Shown: positions 54,666 to 63,988 of the stretch, piece by piece | Layout of the letters: each line of letters begins with the position of its first letter | How positions within the stretch are numbered: position 1 is the first letter of the stretch | Assembly (NCBI GenBank): GCA_023667315.1 | Contig: JAMPAI010000001.1 | Location: forward strand, 1-64,000 | Direction: 5' to 3' | Source of the DNA: Ruminococcus flavefaciens | GTDB taxonomy: Bacteria; Bacteroidota; Bacteroidia; Bacteroidales; P3 | Length of the DNA stretch: 64,000 nt | The notes under the pieces: model-generated | What the model saw: only the letters and a program-made list of their open reading frames with translations | Database searches by the model: none | What the model was told of the DNA's origin: nothing | Made by a program: the position numbers and the translations under genes

Positions 54666-57121
54666 TTAACGAACGATTACCCTTTTGGAAACGCTTGCCC
54701 GGGAGGTGCGGATGCGCAGGATATAGGAGCCGCTCCTGTCGAGCCGCATTTCGTGCAGGCCGTCCCGCAGGCTTTGTTTCTCAAGCAGAGCACCGTTGAT
54801 GGAGAACACCGAGACCTCGGCCGTTTCGGGAAGTTCGATATAAAAATGGCCGTCGTTGGGGTTGGGATACACCTTGATACCGGCTTGTTCTTCGCTTTCG
54901 TTGGCCACATTCGGGTCGTCATCGTCACCGCTACCGCTTCTAATCGTGTATTTGGCCGTTACAATCCGGGAGTCCTGCATTTCTTCCTTGATGGCCACCG
55001 CCTTGATCGTTACGGCCTTGGTGATGGAGATGTAATCCGTGTATTCATTGCTTTCGGGCGTGGGTTCGCTGCCGTCTGTGGTATAGAAGATGGTGGCTCC
55101 CTCCGTGGCGCAGCTTATCCTGACTTTCCTCCCTTGGGGCACCGCGCCCGACTGGGGGTCAAATACGGGGTCTGCCACCCGCTCGGTAATGGGGTCGTTG
55201 CCTTTAATCGTAAAGGTGGCGGTGGCGACAGCCGAGTTTTCCCAGCCTTCCTTTACGGCAAAAGCCTTAAGTGTTACCTGCCTCGTTGTTACGATGGGAG
55301 AGGAATACACGGTGCTTTTAACGGTGGGTTCACTGCCGTCTTGGGTGTAGTAAATGGTGGCGCCGGGAGTGGAGGAAGTTATGGTTACCCGTGTGCCTTC
55401 CGTTACCGCGCCGCCGTTGGGATTGAACATAGGCGTTCTTACCGGAACCGGATCATCGCTGGTGCGTACATTGCCTAAGTTATCGCGAATCGTGATGCTT
55501 TTATCGATAAATACAAAGGATACGCCGCCCTCTTCCATCTCGGCTATCTCGGTAATGGGCTTGTTTGTTTTCTGCCCCGAATGAGAGGTGGATGCCGGTG
55601 CGGTTTGATCGGTAAAGGAAGTCTTGTTGGAACTGCCGGGGAATGGCGTTCCGCTGCCCATAGATGAATTAGACTCCTTGCCGCCGTTGGCTTGTTTGAT
55701 ATAGAAACCACGGTCGGAAGCCTTACAGTTGATGCAGTTGTATTCCCAAGCCGAGACGGTGTATCCGTCGTAGTTCAGCTCCACATTCTCGTTCACGGCG
55801 AAAATCAGCATGCCGTGGCCGGGAATGTATTCATCCCACTTGCTTTCCTCGCCCCGGTAATCCAGCACGAAGTATTCGCCTTCTACCGGCGTGTTGTAAT
55901 AGAAGGCTGTGGTGGCTTCTTCGGCCGGATAAAGTTTCACCTTGCAGGCTTCGGTCAGTTCCACCGGATCCAGCCAGCCCATCTGGATGCGCGACCAGGC
56001 GTTATGCAGGGGAGGGGTGCGGCTGTCGTTGTTGTAGGAGCCGCCCGCCATTACGTCGAATTCGTCCGGATCAACGGCAGAGCCATTGTCCGTATCGTCG
56101 GAGTCGTACAGGTCGGGCAAACCGAAAACATGGCTCAACTCGTGCACCGGCGTGCCGATGCAGTCCCAGTCTCCGTCGTACGACAATTCCGCCGAACAGG
56201 AGTACACGTCTAAATACGTGCCGTTCAGATCCACCGGGGTTTCCACATTCCACATATGCGACCAGATGGCGTCGTCGTCCCCGGAAGTCTCTTCGCCCTT
56301 GCCGGGAAAGATGATATGCACCCCGTCTAAGTAACCGTCACCGTCGAAGTCGTATTTACTGAAATCCACTCCGGAGGCAAGCGCCAGACGGCAGGCTTCT
56401 TCGGCCATTTCCTGCGGGTGTTCGTCTTCATCGTAATAAGGGTCGTTTCCGCCGTAATATGCCCTGTTCTTCGAGAGCGTTATCGGTCCGATCACATCGG
56501 CCTCAAAACGGAAAAGCCCACGGCTGTTGTCCAAGAAATAATCGAGAAAGGAGCCCGTGCAGCCGTTCTCGGTGTAGTTGCGGGTGTTTATCAGTTTTTC
56601 GTAGTTTGCCTTGGGCGTGCTCATCTTCCTGTCGGCGAAGTTGATCAGGATGATGGGCGCGCGGCGGACCACCGGCTCGGTAAGGCCCTTGCGGTTCTTC
56701 ATCGCCTTGGCCAGCGGGCTGTTGGCCAGGGTGCGTGCCGGGTCGTTGGCAAAGGCCACCGGCCCTCTGGCACGCATCGTAGACCGCTGTTGCGGGGAAT
56801 ACCGCAACTGCTTGGGCGTTTTCTTCAACAGTTTCTTTTCCTGACGGGTGCGCTGGTCCATGTCGTGCGCCTTTACTTTCGAGGCCACCATGTTACCGTC
56901 TTTGTCCGTCACGGCATAGTAAAACTGTTTTTCCACCTTCACAGAAGGCTGTAGCCGTCTAAGGTCTCGTACCATTTGGTGCTTTCGTCGCCTTTAAGGT
57001 AAACGGTGATGGTGGTGCCGTCGGCCTGTTCCACGGTAATCGGTTTCTTGATGGCCGGAACCGCCAGCAACATGCTGAGGGTGGTAAAAAACGCCAGGAT
57101 AAAAACAAAAGCCCTTTTCAT
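54666..57121 (-). pseudogene. Frameshifted M6-family metalloprotease with T9SS sorting domain
   Basis: Read 5' to 3' on the minus strand. A signal peptide (MKRAFVFILAFFTTLSMLL, start 57121) and the M6 N-terminal region TVYLKGDESTKWYETLDGYSLL are followed by TGA at 56941-56939. The rest of the protein continues in another frame from VEKQFYYAVTDKDGNMVAS, consistent with one missing base. The downstream part is intact: zinc motif HELSH at 56144-56130, two chitobiase/hexosaminidase-type C-terminal domains (GATIYYTQDGSEPT and GATIFYTTDGSEPT) and a Por/T9SS type A sorting domain (VYPNPNDGHFYIELP to the end). Family members are secreted proteases. A sequencing error is possible, in which case the gene is functional. 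Translation from the ATG at 56975 would lack a signal. Confidence 0.85.
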
Positions 57122-57155
57122 AACGCCGGTTTTTTTGGAATGGTGATTAAACGGA

Positions 57156-57163
57156 CAAAAATA
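57156..57163 (-). promoter_or_regulatory. -7 box of the M6 protease gene
   Basis: TATTTTTG on the minus strand, 2 bp from the ksgA stop codon and 34 nt before the ATG at 57121. No -33 element at the normal spacing. Confidence 0.45.
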
Positions 57164-57164
57164 A

Positions 57165-58094
57165 TTATTTTTCAAAACACTGTGTAAGTGATATATAATC
57201 CTGAACGCTCAGTTCCTCGGCGCGTTTGCCCAGAAGTTGCTGCGGGAGCGCCGAAAGCGGCAGGTTCTGTTCTTCGGCAAACGACTGCAGGGCGTTGCGC
57301 AGGGTCTTGCGCCTTTGGTTGAACGCGCGCTTTACGATGCCGGTAAAGCGTTTCTCATCGCAGCCCAGGCGTTCGGTGTCGTTGCGGGTGAGCCGTATCA
57401 CGCAGGAGCGCACCTGCGGGGGCGGCGTAAACTCGAAGGGTTCCACCGTAAAGAGGTATTCGGTGTTGTAGAAGGCCTGCAGCAGCACGCTCAGAATGCC
57501 GTAGGCCTTGCTGCCGGGCTTGGCGCAGACCCGTTCGCCCACTTCCTTCTGGAACATGCCCGACACCAACGGGATCCGCTCCTTGTTGTCCAGCGCGCGA
57601 AACAGGATCTGGCTGGAGATGTTGTAGGGAAAGTTGCCGGTAAGCACGAATTCCTGCGGCTTTCCGGTCGTGTCCGGAAAGAGTCTGTCTAAGTCCATCT
57701 TGAGGAAATCGGCGGGAATAAGGCGGCCGTTGTCGGTCTGTTGCGGAAAATGCCGCGCCAGATACACCACCGATTCGGCGTCCAGTTCCACCAGCGAAAC
57801 ATTCAGCGAAGGGTCTTCCCAAAGGCATTGGCTCAGCACGCCCATGCCGGGGCCTATCTCGAGCACGTTGAGCGATGTCGGGTCAAGGGAAGAAAACTCG
57901 GAGGCATCGCGGCTCAGCGCGCCGGCCTCCAGGCCGTCCAGGCTGCCGTCGGGCATCAGTTTCGGAACATAATGCGCGTGCACGCAGCGGGCAATCACGC
58001 GCGCCATGTCGGTGTTGTTGAGGAAGTGCTGGCCCAGGTTCTTCTTGGCGCGCACCTCGGTGGGGCGGGATTTTCGGGTATGGCTGGATTTCAT
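57165..58094 (-). CDS. ksgA: 16S rRNA dimethyladenosine transferase
   Basis: A 309-residue enzyme that dimethylates A1518 and A1519 of 16S rRNA late in small-subunit assembly. N19-L-G-Q-H-F-L25 binds SAM at the N-terminus, followed by the motif VLEIGPGMGVLSQ, the catalytic NFPYNIS and the C-terminal NQRRKTLRNAL. There is an insert of about 20 residues after the first helix (DGSLDGLEAGALSRDASEF). It follows the TPR gene after 39 nt. Confidence 0.96.
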   Translation of the reverse strand: MKSSHTRKSRPTEVRAKKNLGQHFLNNTDMARVIARCVHAHYVPKLMPDGSLDGLEAGALSRDASEFSSLDPTSLNVLEIGPGMGVLSQCLWEDPSLNVSLVELDAESVVYLARHFPQQTDNGRLIPADFLKMDLDRLFPDTTGKPQEFVLTGNFPYNISSQILFRALDNKERIPLVSGMFQKEVGERVCAKPGSKAYGILSVLLQAFYNTEYLFTVEPFEFTPPPQVRSCVIRLTRNDTERLGCDEKRFTGIVKRAFNQRRKTLRNALQSFAEEQNLPLSALPQQLLGKRAEELSVQDYISLTQCFEK

Positions 58095-58133
58095 TTTCGT
58101 GTTTGTTTGAATGGTTTCCCAAGCCTTGGCGGG

Positions 58134-60023
58134 CTATCGGTCGCCGCGCAGTTCGCGGTAGCGCTGCCGCGCCAGGGGCGCCAGCGAGGAGGACTTGAAG
58201 TCCAGGAACAGCCGTTGGTAGAGTTCCATGGCCTGCGCGGTGTCCCCTTGTTCCCTGTGGATTTCGGCCGCCTCGAAGAGCGCGTCGTCGGCCAGCAGGT
58301 CGTCATCGGGATAGTCGTATACCTTCTGCAGGTATTCCAGCGCACGGTCGGTCGAGTCCATGGCCAGGAAGATATGCGCCTTGCGGTAATATACCTCATC
58401 GAAGAGCGCGCCCTCCAGGGGCATCTGCAGCACCTCGTCCAGGAGTTCCAGCGCGGGTTCGTACAGGTGGCGGAACACCAGGAAATCGGATCTGGCCACC
58501 AGAGTCAGGCCATCGTAGGCGCTGTCGGGATTCATGTTCTCGCGTATCAGCAGCGAGAGTTCCATGGCATCGTTGGCAATCAGCTTGGCCGTGGCCGCGC
58601 GCAGCACGTCCAGCTGGCTCTTGGCCCATTCGAACTCGCCGATGTAGTACGAAAGCCGCGCGTTCTGCAGCTTGGCGTAAAAGCCGATGGGATCCTGCTT
58701 AAAGTCTTTCTCCACCTGGCCGTAAAGCAGTGTGGCGTCCCACACCTTGTTGTAGTACAGTAAGATATCGGCCAAATCTATTTTAAGCTGCGCCTTTTGC
58801 TGCGAAGAGAAGCGCCCCGTGTTCAAGGCCTTTTCCACCCACCTCTGCGCGCTGTCTTTTTCGTTGAGGTAATAGGCGTGTATCTTGGCCAGGTTGCGGT
58901 ACATGCCGAAAGTCTCCGGGTCGCGCCCCAGTTCGCCCAGCAGCTTTTGGTAGGACTGCTTGAGCTCGCGCGCCTTGTCGAGGTCCTTGCCGCCCTGCGC
59001 CTCCAGTTGGGCGAAGTAGAGGTTCAGCAGCTCGATGCGCGCGTTGCGTGTGTTCTGCGGCGAGATACGCAGGCTGGGGTCGCCCGCGGCCTGCAGAAAG
59101 GCCTCGTATTGGGCGGAGGCTTCTTCGAAGCGGTCGTTCTTGGCCACCGTGCGGATGGCTTCCAGCCATTTGGCGCCCCCGTCGGCAAAGCGGCGGCTGT
59201 AGGCGCGGGCCTGCAGGAGGGCGGTTTCAAAGTCTTTTTCCTGCAACAGCACCCATATCAGCAGGTCTTGGGTCAGGGGATTGTCGGCCTGTTGCTGTAT
59301 CTTGCGCACCAAGGCGCGCTTTATCGTTTCGGCCCGCTTCCTGTGGCTCCCGTCCTCGCCCGCCAAGAGTCCCTGCAGGCGGGCATACACCTTGGCCGAT
59401 TCCGAAGGATCCTGCGACATCAGCAGCAGGTATTCGTCCAGCATCGGCTCGATTTGCCCGCTCTGGCGGTACAGTTCGGCCAAAGACTCGGCATAGAGCG
59501 CGTAACAGGGCAGGTTGTCGGGCGAACCGCATTCGATAAGGCGCGCCTTCTGATACACGGCCACCGCCACGTCGTGGCGTCCGGTCTGCTGCACGATGGC
59601 CTGCGTAAGTTCCTTGGGCGAGAGGCCGCCGTCGATAAACTCGTTTTTCTGCAAAATCTCGTTAAAGACCGCCTCGGCCTTCTTGTTCTGCCCGGCCTTG
59701 ATGAAATTGGCGGCCAGATCCACGCGGAGCACGGCAGGATGGGGCGCCGAACGCATCTGTTTGCGGATAATCTTCTCGGCCTGTGCGTATTGATCCAGTT
59801 CCTGCAGGCATTTTACGTATTCGCGGTAAACGAAGGTCTGCGGATCTTCCTTGTAGAGTTCCTCATAGAGGGAGAGCGCCTTGTCGCGCTCGCCGTTTTC
59901 CATAAAGCGGCCGGCCAGTTGCAGGCGGTTCTGCAGGCTGCCTTTTTCCTGCGCGCAAACGGGGGAGAACCCCGCCAAAACGCAACCGAACAGGCAGAGG
60001 GCAAGCCACTTCATGAATCGCAT
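58134..60023 (-). CDS. Exported tetratricopeptide-repeat protein
   Basis: A 629-residue protein with a signal peptide (MRFMKWLALCLFGCVLAGF, ending VCAQ) and helical repeats over the whole length, e.g. GERDKALSLYEELYKEDPQ, DRALEYLQKVYDYPDDD and GDTAQAMELYQRLFLDFK. TPR proteins of this kind serve as periplasmic scaffolds. The start at 60023 is 2 nt past the serS stop; an ATG at 60014 in the same frame is nearly equal. Partner unknown. The C-terminal repeats resemble YbgF/BamD-like tandem TPRs. Confidence 0.85.
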   Translation of the reverse strand: MRFMKWLALCLFGCVLAGFSPVCAQEKGSLQNRLQLAGRFMENGERDKALSLYEELYKEDPQTFVYREYVKCLQELDQYAQAEKIIRKQMRSAPHPAVLRVDLAANFIKAGQNKKAEAVFNEILQKNEFIDGGLSPKELTQAIVQQTGRHDVAVAVYQKARLIECGSPDNLPCYALYAESLAELYRQSGQIEPMLDEYLLLMSQDPSESAKVYARLQGLLAGEDGSHRKRAETIKRALVRKIQQQADNPLTQDLLIWVLLQEKDFETALLQARAYSRRFADGGAKWLEAIRTVAKNDRFEEASAQYEAFLQAAGDPSLRISPQNTRNARIELLNLYFAQLEAQGGKDLDKARELKQSYQKLLGELGRDPETFGMYRNLAKIHAYYLNEKDSAQRWVEKALNTGRFSSQQKAQLKIDLADILLYYNKVWDATLLYGQVEKDFKQDPIGFYAKLQNARLSYYIGEFEWAKSQLDVLRAATAKLIANDAMELSLLIRENMNPDSAYDGLTLVARSDFLVFRHLYEPALELLDEVLQMPLEGALFDEVYYRKAHIFLAMDSTDRALEYLQKVYDYPDDDLLADDALFEAAEIHREQGDTAQAMELYQRLFLDFKSSSLAPLARQRYRELRGDR

Positions 60024-60025
60024 GC

Positions 60026-61300
60026 TTAGTTGAGGATGTCGAAACCGGTGTAGGGCTGCAAGGCCTTGGGAATGCGGATGCCTTGTTCCGTCTGATGGTT
60101 TTCCAAGAGGGCGGCCACCACGCGGGGCAGGGCGATGGCGCTGCCGTTGAGCGTGTGCAGCAGCACGGTCTTGCCGTCGGCGTTCTTGTAGCGCAGGTGC
60201 AGGCGGTTGGCCTGGTAGGTCTCGAAATTCGATACCGAGCTCACTTCCAGCCAGCGTTTCTGGGCGGCGCTGAACACCTCGAAGTCGAAAGTGAGGGCGG
60301 AGGTAAAGCTGATGTCGCCCCCGCAGAGCCGCAATACGCGGTAGGTAAGTTCCAGTTCTTCCAGCAACCCGCCCACATGCTTGCACATGTCTTCCAAGGC
60401 GGCGTAGGAGTTCTCGGGCTTCTCGATGCGCACGATCTCCACCTTGTCGAACTGGTGCAGGCGGTTGAGGCCGCGCACGTCCTTGCCGTAGGAGCCGGCC
60501 TCGCGCCTAAAGCAGGCCGAATAGGCGCAGTTCTTTACGGGAAGGTCTTTTTCCTGCAGCAGGCAGTCGCGGTAGAGGTTGGTGACGGGCACTTCGGCGG
60601 TGGGAATCATGTAGTAGTTGTCCAGGCCCACGTGATACATCTGGGCGTCTTTGTCGGGAAGCTGGCCGGTGCCGTAGCCGGAGGCCTCGTTGATCATCAG
60701 GGGCGGTTCGATTTCCAGGTAACCGGCGGAAGTGGCGCGGTCGAGGAAGAAGTTTATCAGGGCCCGTTGCAGACGGGCGCCCTTGCCCTTGTACACGGGG
60801 AATCCGGCGCCGGTAATCTTGTTGCCGAGCTCGAAGTCGATGATGTCGTACTTGGAGGCCAGTTCCCAGTGGGGAAGCGCATTCTGGGGCAGATGGTCTA
60901 TCTCGCCCACCTGGCGTTCCACCACGTTGTCTTCGGCCGTGCGGCCTTCGGGCACGCTGGCGTGGGGCGTGTTGGGGATGCTGTAGAGGATAGTCTGTAT
61001 TTCCCTGTCGTAGTCGGCCACCTTGGCCGTAAGTTCCTTGTTGGTTTCCTTATATTGGGCCGTCTTTTCCTTCAGGGCGTCGGCCTCGGCCTTCATGCCC
61101 TGCGCGAAAAGCTTGCCGATTTCCTTGGATCCCTTGTTGATTTCCTGCAACACGGCTTCCAGTTCCTGCTGGGCGGAACGGCGTGCCGAATCCAGTTCCA
61201 GCAGCCTTTCAATCTGTTCCTTGGCAGGCGCGTAGTGTTTCTTGGTGAGCGCCGCGATCACTTCCTGCGGATTCTGACGGATAACTTGCAACTGTAACAT
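60026..61300 (-). CDS. serS: Seryl-tRNA synthetase
   Basis: A 424-residue class II synthetase. The N-terminal long coiled coil (residues about 25-105) binds the tRNA-Ser extra arm. Motif 2 is FRREAGSYGKDVRGLNRLHQF, here split by the usual loop, and motif 3 is NGSAIALPRVVAALLENHQ. It starts at 61300 (MLQLQVIRQNP) and is followed closely by the TPR gene. A -7 box at 61323-61330 lies in the end of the upstream gene, so it may be expressed separately from it. Confidence 0.97.
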   Translation of the reverse strand: MLQLQVIRQNPQEVIAALTKKHYAPAKEQIERLLELDSARRSAQQELEAVLQEINKGSKEIGKLFAQGMKAEADALKEKTAQYKETNKELTAKVADYDREIQTILYSIPNTPHASVPEGRTAEDNVVERQVGEIDHLPQNALPHWELASKYDIIDFELGNKITGAGFPVYKGKGARLQRALINFFLDRATSAGYLEIEPPLMINEASGYGTGQLPDKDAQMYHVGLDNYYMIPTAEVPVTNLYRDCLLQEKDLPVKNCAYSACFRREAGSYGKDVRGLNRLHQFDKVEIVRIEKPENSYAALEDMCKHVGGLLEELELTYRVLRLCGGDISFTSALTFDFEVFSAAQKRWLEVSSVSNFETYQANRLHLRYKNADGKTVLLHTLNGSAIALPRVVAALLENHQTEQGIRIPKALQPYTGFDILN

Positions 61301-61313
61301 AATAAATCTCCTT

Positions 61314-61922
61314 TTAAGCGCGCGAAGTTACTATTTTTACCCATTCGGCCACGAATCCGGCCGTTTTTTCCACGCCCGAGAGCGAGGTGTCTATGCTCAG
61401 GTGGTAGGAGGAGGCCTTGCCCCATTCCTTGTTGGTGTAGAAATTGTAGTAGGACGAGCGTATCTTGTCTGTCTTTTCGATGATCTGAACCGCTTCTTCC
61501 TCGCTCACCTCCATCGAACGGCAGATCCTCTGTACCCGGAAATCCTTGGGTGCGTGAACGAAGATGTTGAGGCAGGCCGGATCCTCGCGCAGGATGTAGT
61601 CGGTGCAGCGCCCCACGAACACGCAGTTGCTTTCTTTGGCCAGGCGCTGCACGGTATGGTACTGAATTTCGAACAGGTTGTCGTTGTTCAGGCCGTTGAA
61701 GCCCGAATCCCCGAAAAACGGAAAGCGCGAGTACCACACCTTCTGCGGCTTTTCGTCCGCTTTCTCGAAGCAGTCCTTGCAGATGCCGCTGTCTTTGGAC
61801 GCCTCGTGTATCAGTTCCTTGTCGTAGAATTTCAGGTCGAGGAGCCGCGCCAGATGCTGCGCCAGGTCACGGCCTCCGGAACCCATTTCACGCCCTATGG
61901 TCAAAATCAGTCGTCTTTCCAT
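61314..61922 (-). CDS. Cytidylate-kinase-like family protein
   Basis: A 202-residue P-loop protein with ILTIGREMGSGGRDLAQHLA at the N-terminus, then LKFYDKELIHEAS, and CVFVGRCTDYILRE, the pattern of the Cytidylate_kin2 family. These are common in gut anaerobes; the substrate has not been fixed by sequence and differs from the essential Cmk. It is located between a secreted protein gene and serS. It also contains the CxxC pair ICKDC, unusual enough to note. Confidence 0.85.
   Translation of the reverse strand: MERRLILTIGREMGSGGRDLAQHLARLLDLKFYDKELIHEASKDSGICKDCFEKADEKPQKVWYSRFPFFGDSGFNGLNNDNLFEIQYHTVQRLAKESNCVFVGRCTDYILREDPACLNIFVHAPKDFRVQRICRSMEVSEEEAVQIIEKTDKIRSSYYNFYTNKEWGKASSYHLSIDTSLSGVEKTAGFVAEWVKIVTSRA
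61321..61330 (-). promoter_or_regulatory. -7 box TAACTTCGCG of serS
   Basis: TAACTTCG on the minus strand followed by CG, within the last codons of the kinase-like gene and 22 nt before the serS ATG. Confidence 0.45.
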
Positions 61923-61954
61923 TTCTCGCTTGTTTTTCGGATTGTTCTTCGATG

Positions 61955-63223
61955 TTATTTCAACTGACGGATCAGCATGCCCGGATAGAACGGGCCGCCG
62001 GTAAGGGTCTTGAACGTGGTGGCCGTCAGTTCCGAACCCGCCGCCTGTTCCTCGGCCGCCATAAAGCGGTTGTCCCAGATCTGTTTCTTTTCCGGGGCGA
62101 CGGTTCCTATGCGGCGATAGATCGTTTTTCCGTCTTTCTCCACCTGCTGCAGGACCTCGAATTTGGTGGCGGCCGTCAAGCCTTCCTTCATGCCGATTTT
62201 CGCGATGACCTTGCCGTCTTTCACCTCCATGACGGGTGTCTTCACCTTAAACGCCTCGTACTTCTGCTGCAGGCCCACAATGGCTTTGTCCAGGCCGCGG
62301 GCGCAGACCTTGGTGATCACGTCTTCGGGCGTGTTAACCCCCTTGAGCACCGTTTTCTCGCTCTTTACATCGTAATATCCGATATAGCGCAACCCGAACA
62401 GCGGGCTTTGGTCGAACATCCGGCGGCGGGCCGCACGTTCTTCTTCGGGCGTGTTCTTGTCCACCCAGTAATCGGAATAGAATACGTCGGCTATCGAATC
62501 GTTCCAGTCCAGTTGGAGCAGGTGCGTGCGCACCTTTACGGTGAAACCGCCTAAGTTGTCGGCAATCACGGCGCCTAGAAAGGCGAGGGATGCCAGACCG
62601 TCGCCCACGGCGGCCCCTTCGCTGGAACCGGAAGCGGCACTGGCGGCGTTGGCGGCCGCCCCGATGATGCTCAGGATAAGGCTGGCGGTCTTGGCCTGTT
62701 TTTCCTTATCCACATATACGATATCGTTTACGATAACGAAGGTGTTGCCGATCAACTGTTCGCCCGCGTCCGAGAGCAGCGACAGCCCCCGCTTGCTCAT
62801 CCTGGCCTGCTGCACGTCCATTTCGGAGGCGTTGTAATTGCCGCGCCGGGCAATCAGGTTCACGTCGAAATTGCCTTCCGCGTCGCGGTCGAACCACTTG
62901 GCCACCAGACGTCGGGCCACATGGTTCACTTCACAGAAACGCGCGATCGCTTCCGGAGCGACCTGCTTGGTGCCCGAAGCCGAGATACGGCGCACGTTCA
63001 TGTTGTGGTCTTCGTATTTGTCGGCCGGCGGCAACGAAAGGTAAACGTAATCTATCTGCTTGGAATACTTGGCGTCCGGATGAGCCAACAGGAGCGAATA
63101 GAGCGAACTGCGCTTGTATTGCGTTTCTCCGTCCTGTTGCAGGCGGCCCTGTGCGAAGGCAAAGGACACGGAAGCCCAGGACAGCATGGCCAAAACGGCG
63201 ATATGGGATATTTTTCTTTTCAT
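61955..63223 (-). CDS. Secreted protein of unknown function with Gly/Ala-rich hydrophobic segment
   Basis: A 422-residue protein with a signal peptide ending FAFAQ. I do not recognise the family. Its middle has a 40-residue Ala/Gly/Leu segment (SLILSIIGAAANAASAASG and GDGLASLAFLGAVIADNLGG) of the kind that inserts in membranes as a helical hairpin. On either side it is hydrophilic, with TKFEVLQQVEKDGKTIYRRIG near the C-terminus. A -7 box lies 5 nt before the ATG. The next gene upstream on the same strand, 30 nt away, also encodes a secreted protein, and the two may act together. Confidence 0.75.
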   Translation of the reverse strand: MKRKISHIAVLAMLSWASVSFAFAQGRLQQDGETQYKRSSLYSLLLAHPDAKYSKQIDYVYLSLPPADKYEDHNMNVRRISASGTKQVAPEAIARFCEVNHVARRLVAKWFDRDAEGNFDVNLIARRGNYNASEMDVQQARMSKRGLSLLSDAGEQLIGNTFVIVNDIVYVDKEKQAKTASLILSIIGAAANAASAASGSSEGAAVGDGLASLAFLGAVIADNLGGFTVKVRTHLLQLDWNDSIADVFYSDYWVDKNTPEEERAARRRMFDQSPLFGLRYIGYYDVKSEKTVLKGVNTPEDVITKVCARGLDKAIVGLQQKYEAFKVKTPVMEVKDGKVIAKIGMKEGLTAATKFEVLQQVEKDGKTIYRRIGTVAPEKKQIWDNRFMAAEEQAAGSELTATTFKTLTGGPFYPGMLIRQLK

Positions 63224-63228
63224 CTTTT

Positions 63229-63236
63229 CAAAATTA
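63229..63236 (-). promoter_or_regulatory. -7 box directly before the start codon at 63223
   Basis: TAATTTTG on the minus strand, its last G 5 nt before the ATG; lies in the 30-nt gap after the upstream secreted-protein gene. Confidence 0.4.
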
Positions 63237-63253
63237 AGAAGTACGGAAACGGA

Positions 63254-63919
63254 TTAGAAACCCCAGAGCTCTTCGGGTTGAATGGTGTCGGTTATCCTGA
63301 ATTCGTTGGCCTTGCCCACGATATAGGCCGAAGAAAGCTCTTCTTCCGTATCGCAGAAACGGGTCACCGGAAAACCGCTCGGATCCATCAGCGCGTATTT
63401 GCCGCCCTTATAGACGATCATCATCGGCAACAGCACCGAACCCCATTCCGAATGATTGGTGTAGAGAAAGGCTATCTGGTCGTAAACCGGCATCACCACG
63501 ATGTTTCCGCCGGTGGTGAGCAGTCCGAACCGGTCCTCGCGTTTAAGCAAGTGGAGCCCGAACAAAGACGGTAGATATACCGCATCGCCCGACTTAAGGT
63601 TCTTGCCCTGCATCTTTAGCTTGCCCGACTGGCTTTTCAAGGCATCGGCATGGCGTTTCTCGGAGGCGAAGACCACGGCGAACGAGGAATCCTTCACGGC
63701 CTGCGGATCATCCACGATCAGATGTTCCTTTACAAAATTCTCCACACCGTTTTTCACCACGTCCGACAACCACCAGGGTTCTATCTTCTGTCCCCAGAAA
63801 TGAATCGGGATCTGTTTCTCAAGGGTGATGCACGACACCTGCGCCTGTGTCCGTATGCCTGAAAGGAGAAAAGCGAGCGCACACACGGCAACCGCTTTTC
63901 GATAAAAGATATTTCTCAT
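63254..63919 (-). CDS. Secreted protein of unknown function (WG-repeat-like elements)
   Basis: A 221-residue protein with a signal peptide (residues 1-27, ending RTQAQ). It contains beta-strand units such as DRFGLLTTGGNIVVMPVYDQIAFL and KYALMDPSGFPVT, which look like WG/KWG repeats, a family often found in secreted bacterial proteins, but the match is weak. It is the first of two adjacent genes for secreted proteins. Function unknown. Confidence 0.7.
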   Translation of the reverse strand: MRNIFYRKAVAVCALAFLLSGIRTQAQVSCITLEKQIPIHFWGQKIEPWWLSDVVKNGVENFVKEHLIVDDPQAVKDSSFAVVFASEKRHADALKSQSGKLKMQGKNLKSGDAVYLPSLFGLHLLKREDRFGLLTTGGNIVVMPVYDQIAFLYTNHSEWGSVLLPMMIVYKGGKYALMDPSGFPVTRFCDTEEELSSAYIVGKANEFRITDTIQPEELWGF

Positions 63920-63956
63920 TCCGATATTCGATGTTTCGTTTTTTAGATTAAGGTAA

Positions 63957-63988
63957 ACGGAGCGGAAAGGCAGAACAATCCGCTCCGT
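63957..63988. other. Inverted repeat at the window end, possible terminator
   Basis: ACGGAGCGGA at 63957-63966 pairs perfectly with TCCGCTCCGT at 63979-63988, leaving a 12-nt loop. On the minus strand it is followed by TTTACCTTAAT, a weak T-tract, so it could end transcription from a gene beyond the window. The tract is poor, so other roles remain open. Confidence 0.5.

Noticed and set aside
56930-56950. Programmed -1 frameshift in the M6 protease
   Set aside because: No slippery heptamer or clear downstream stem was seen at the junction; a simple indel explains it better.
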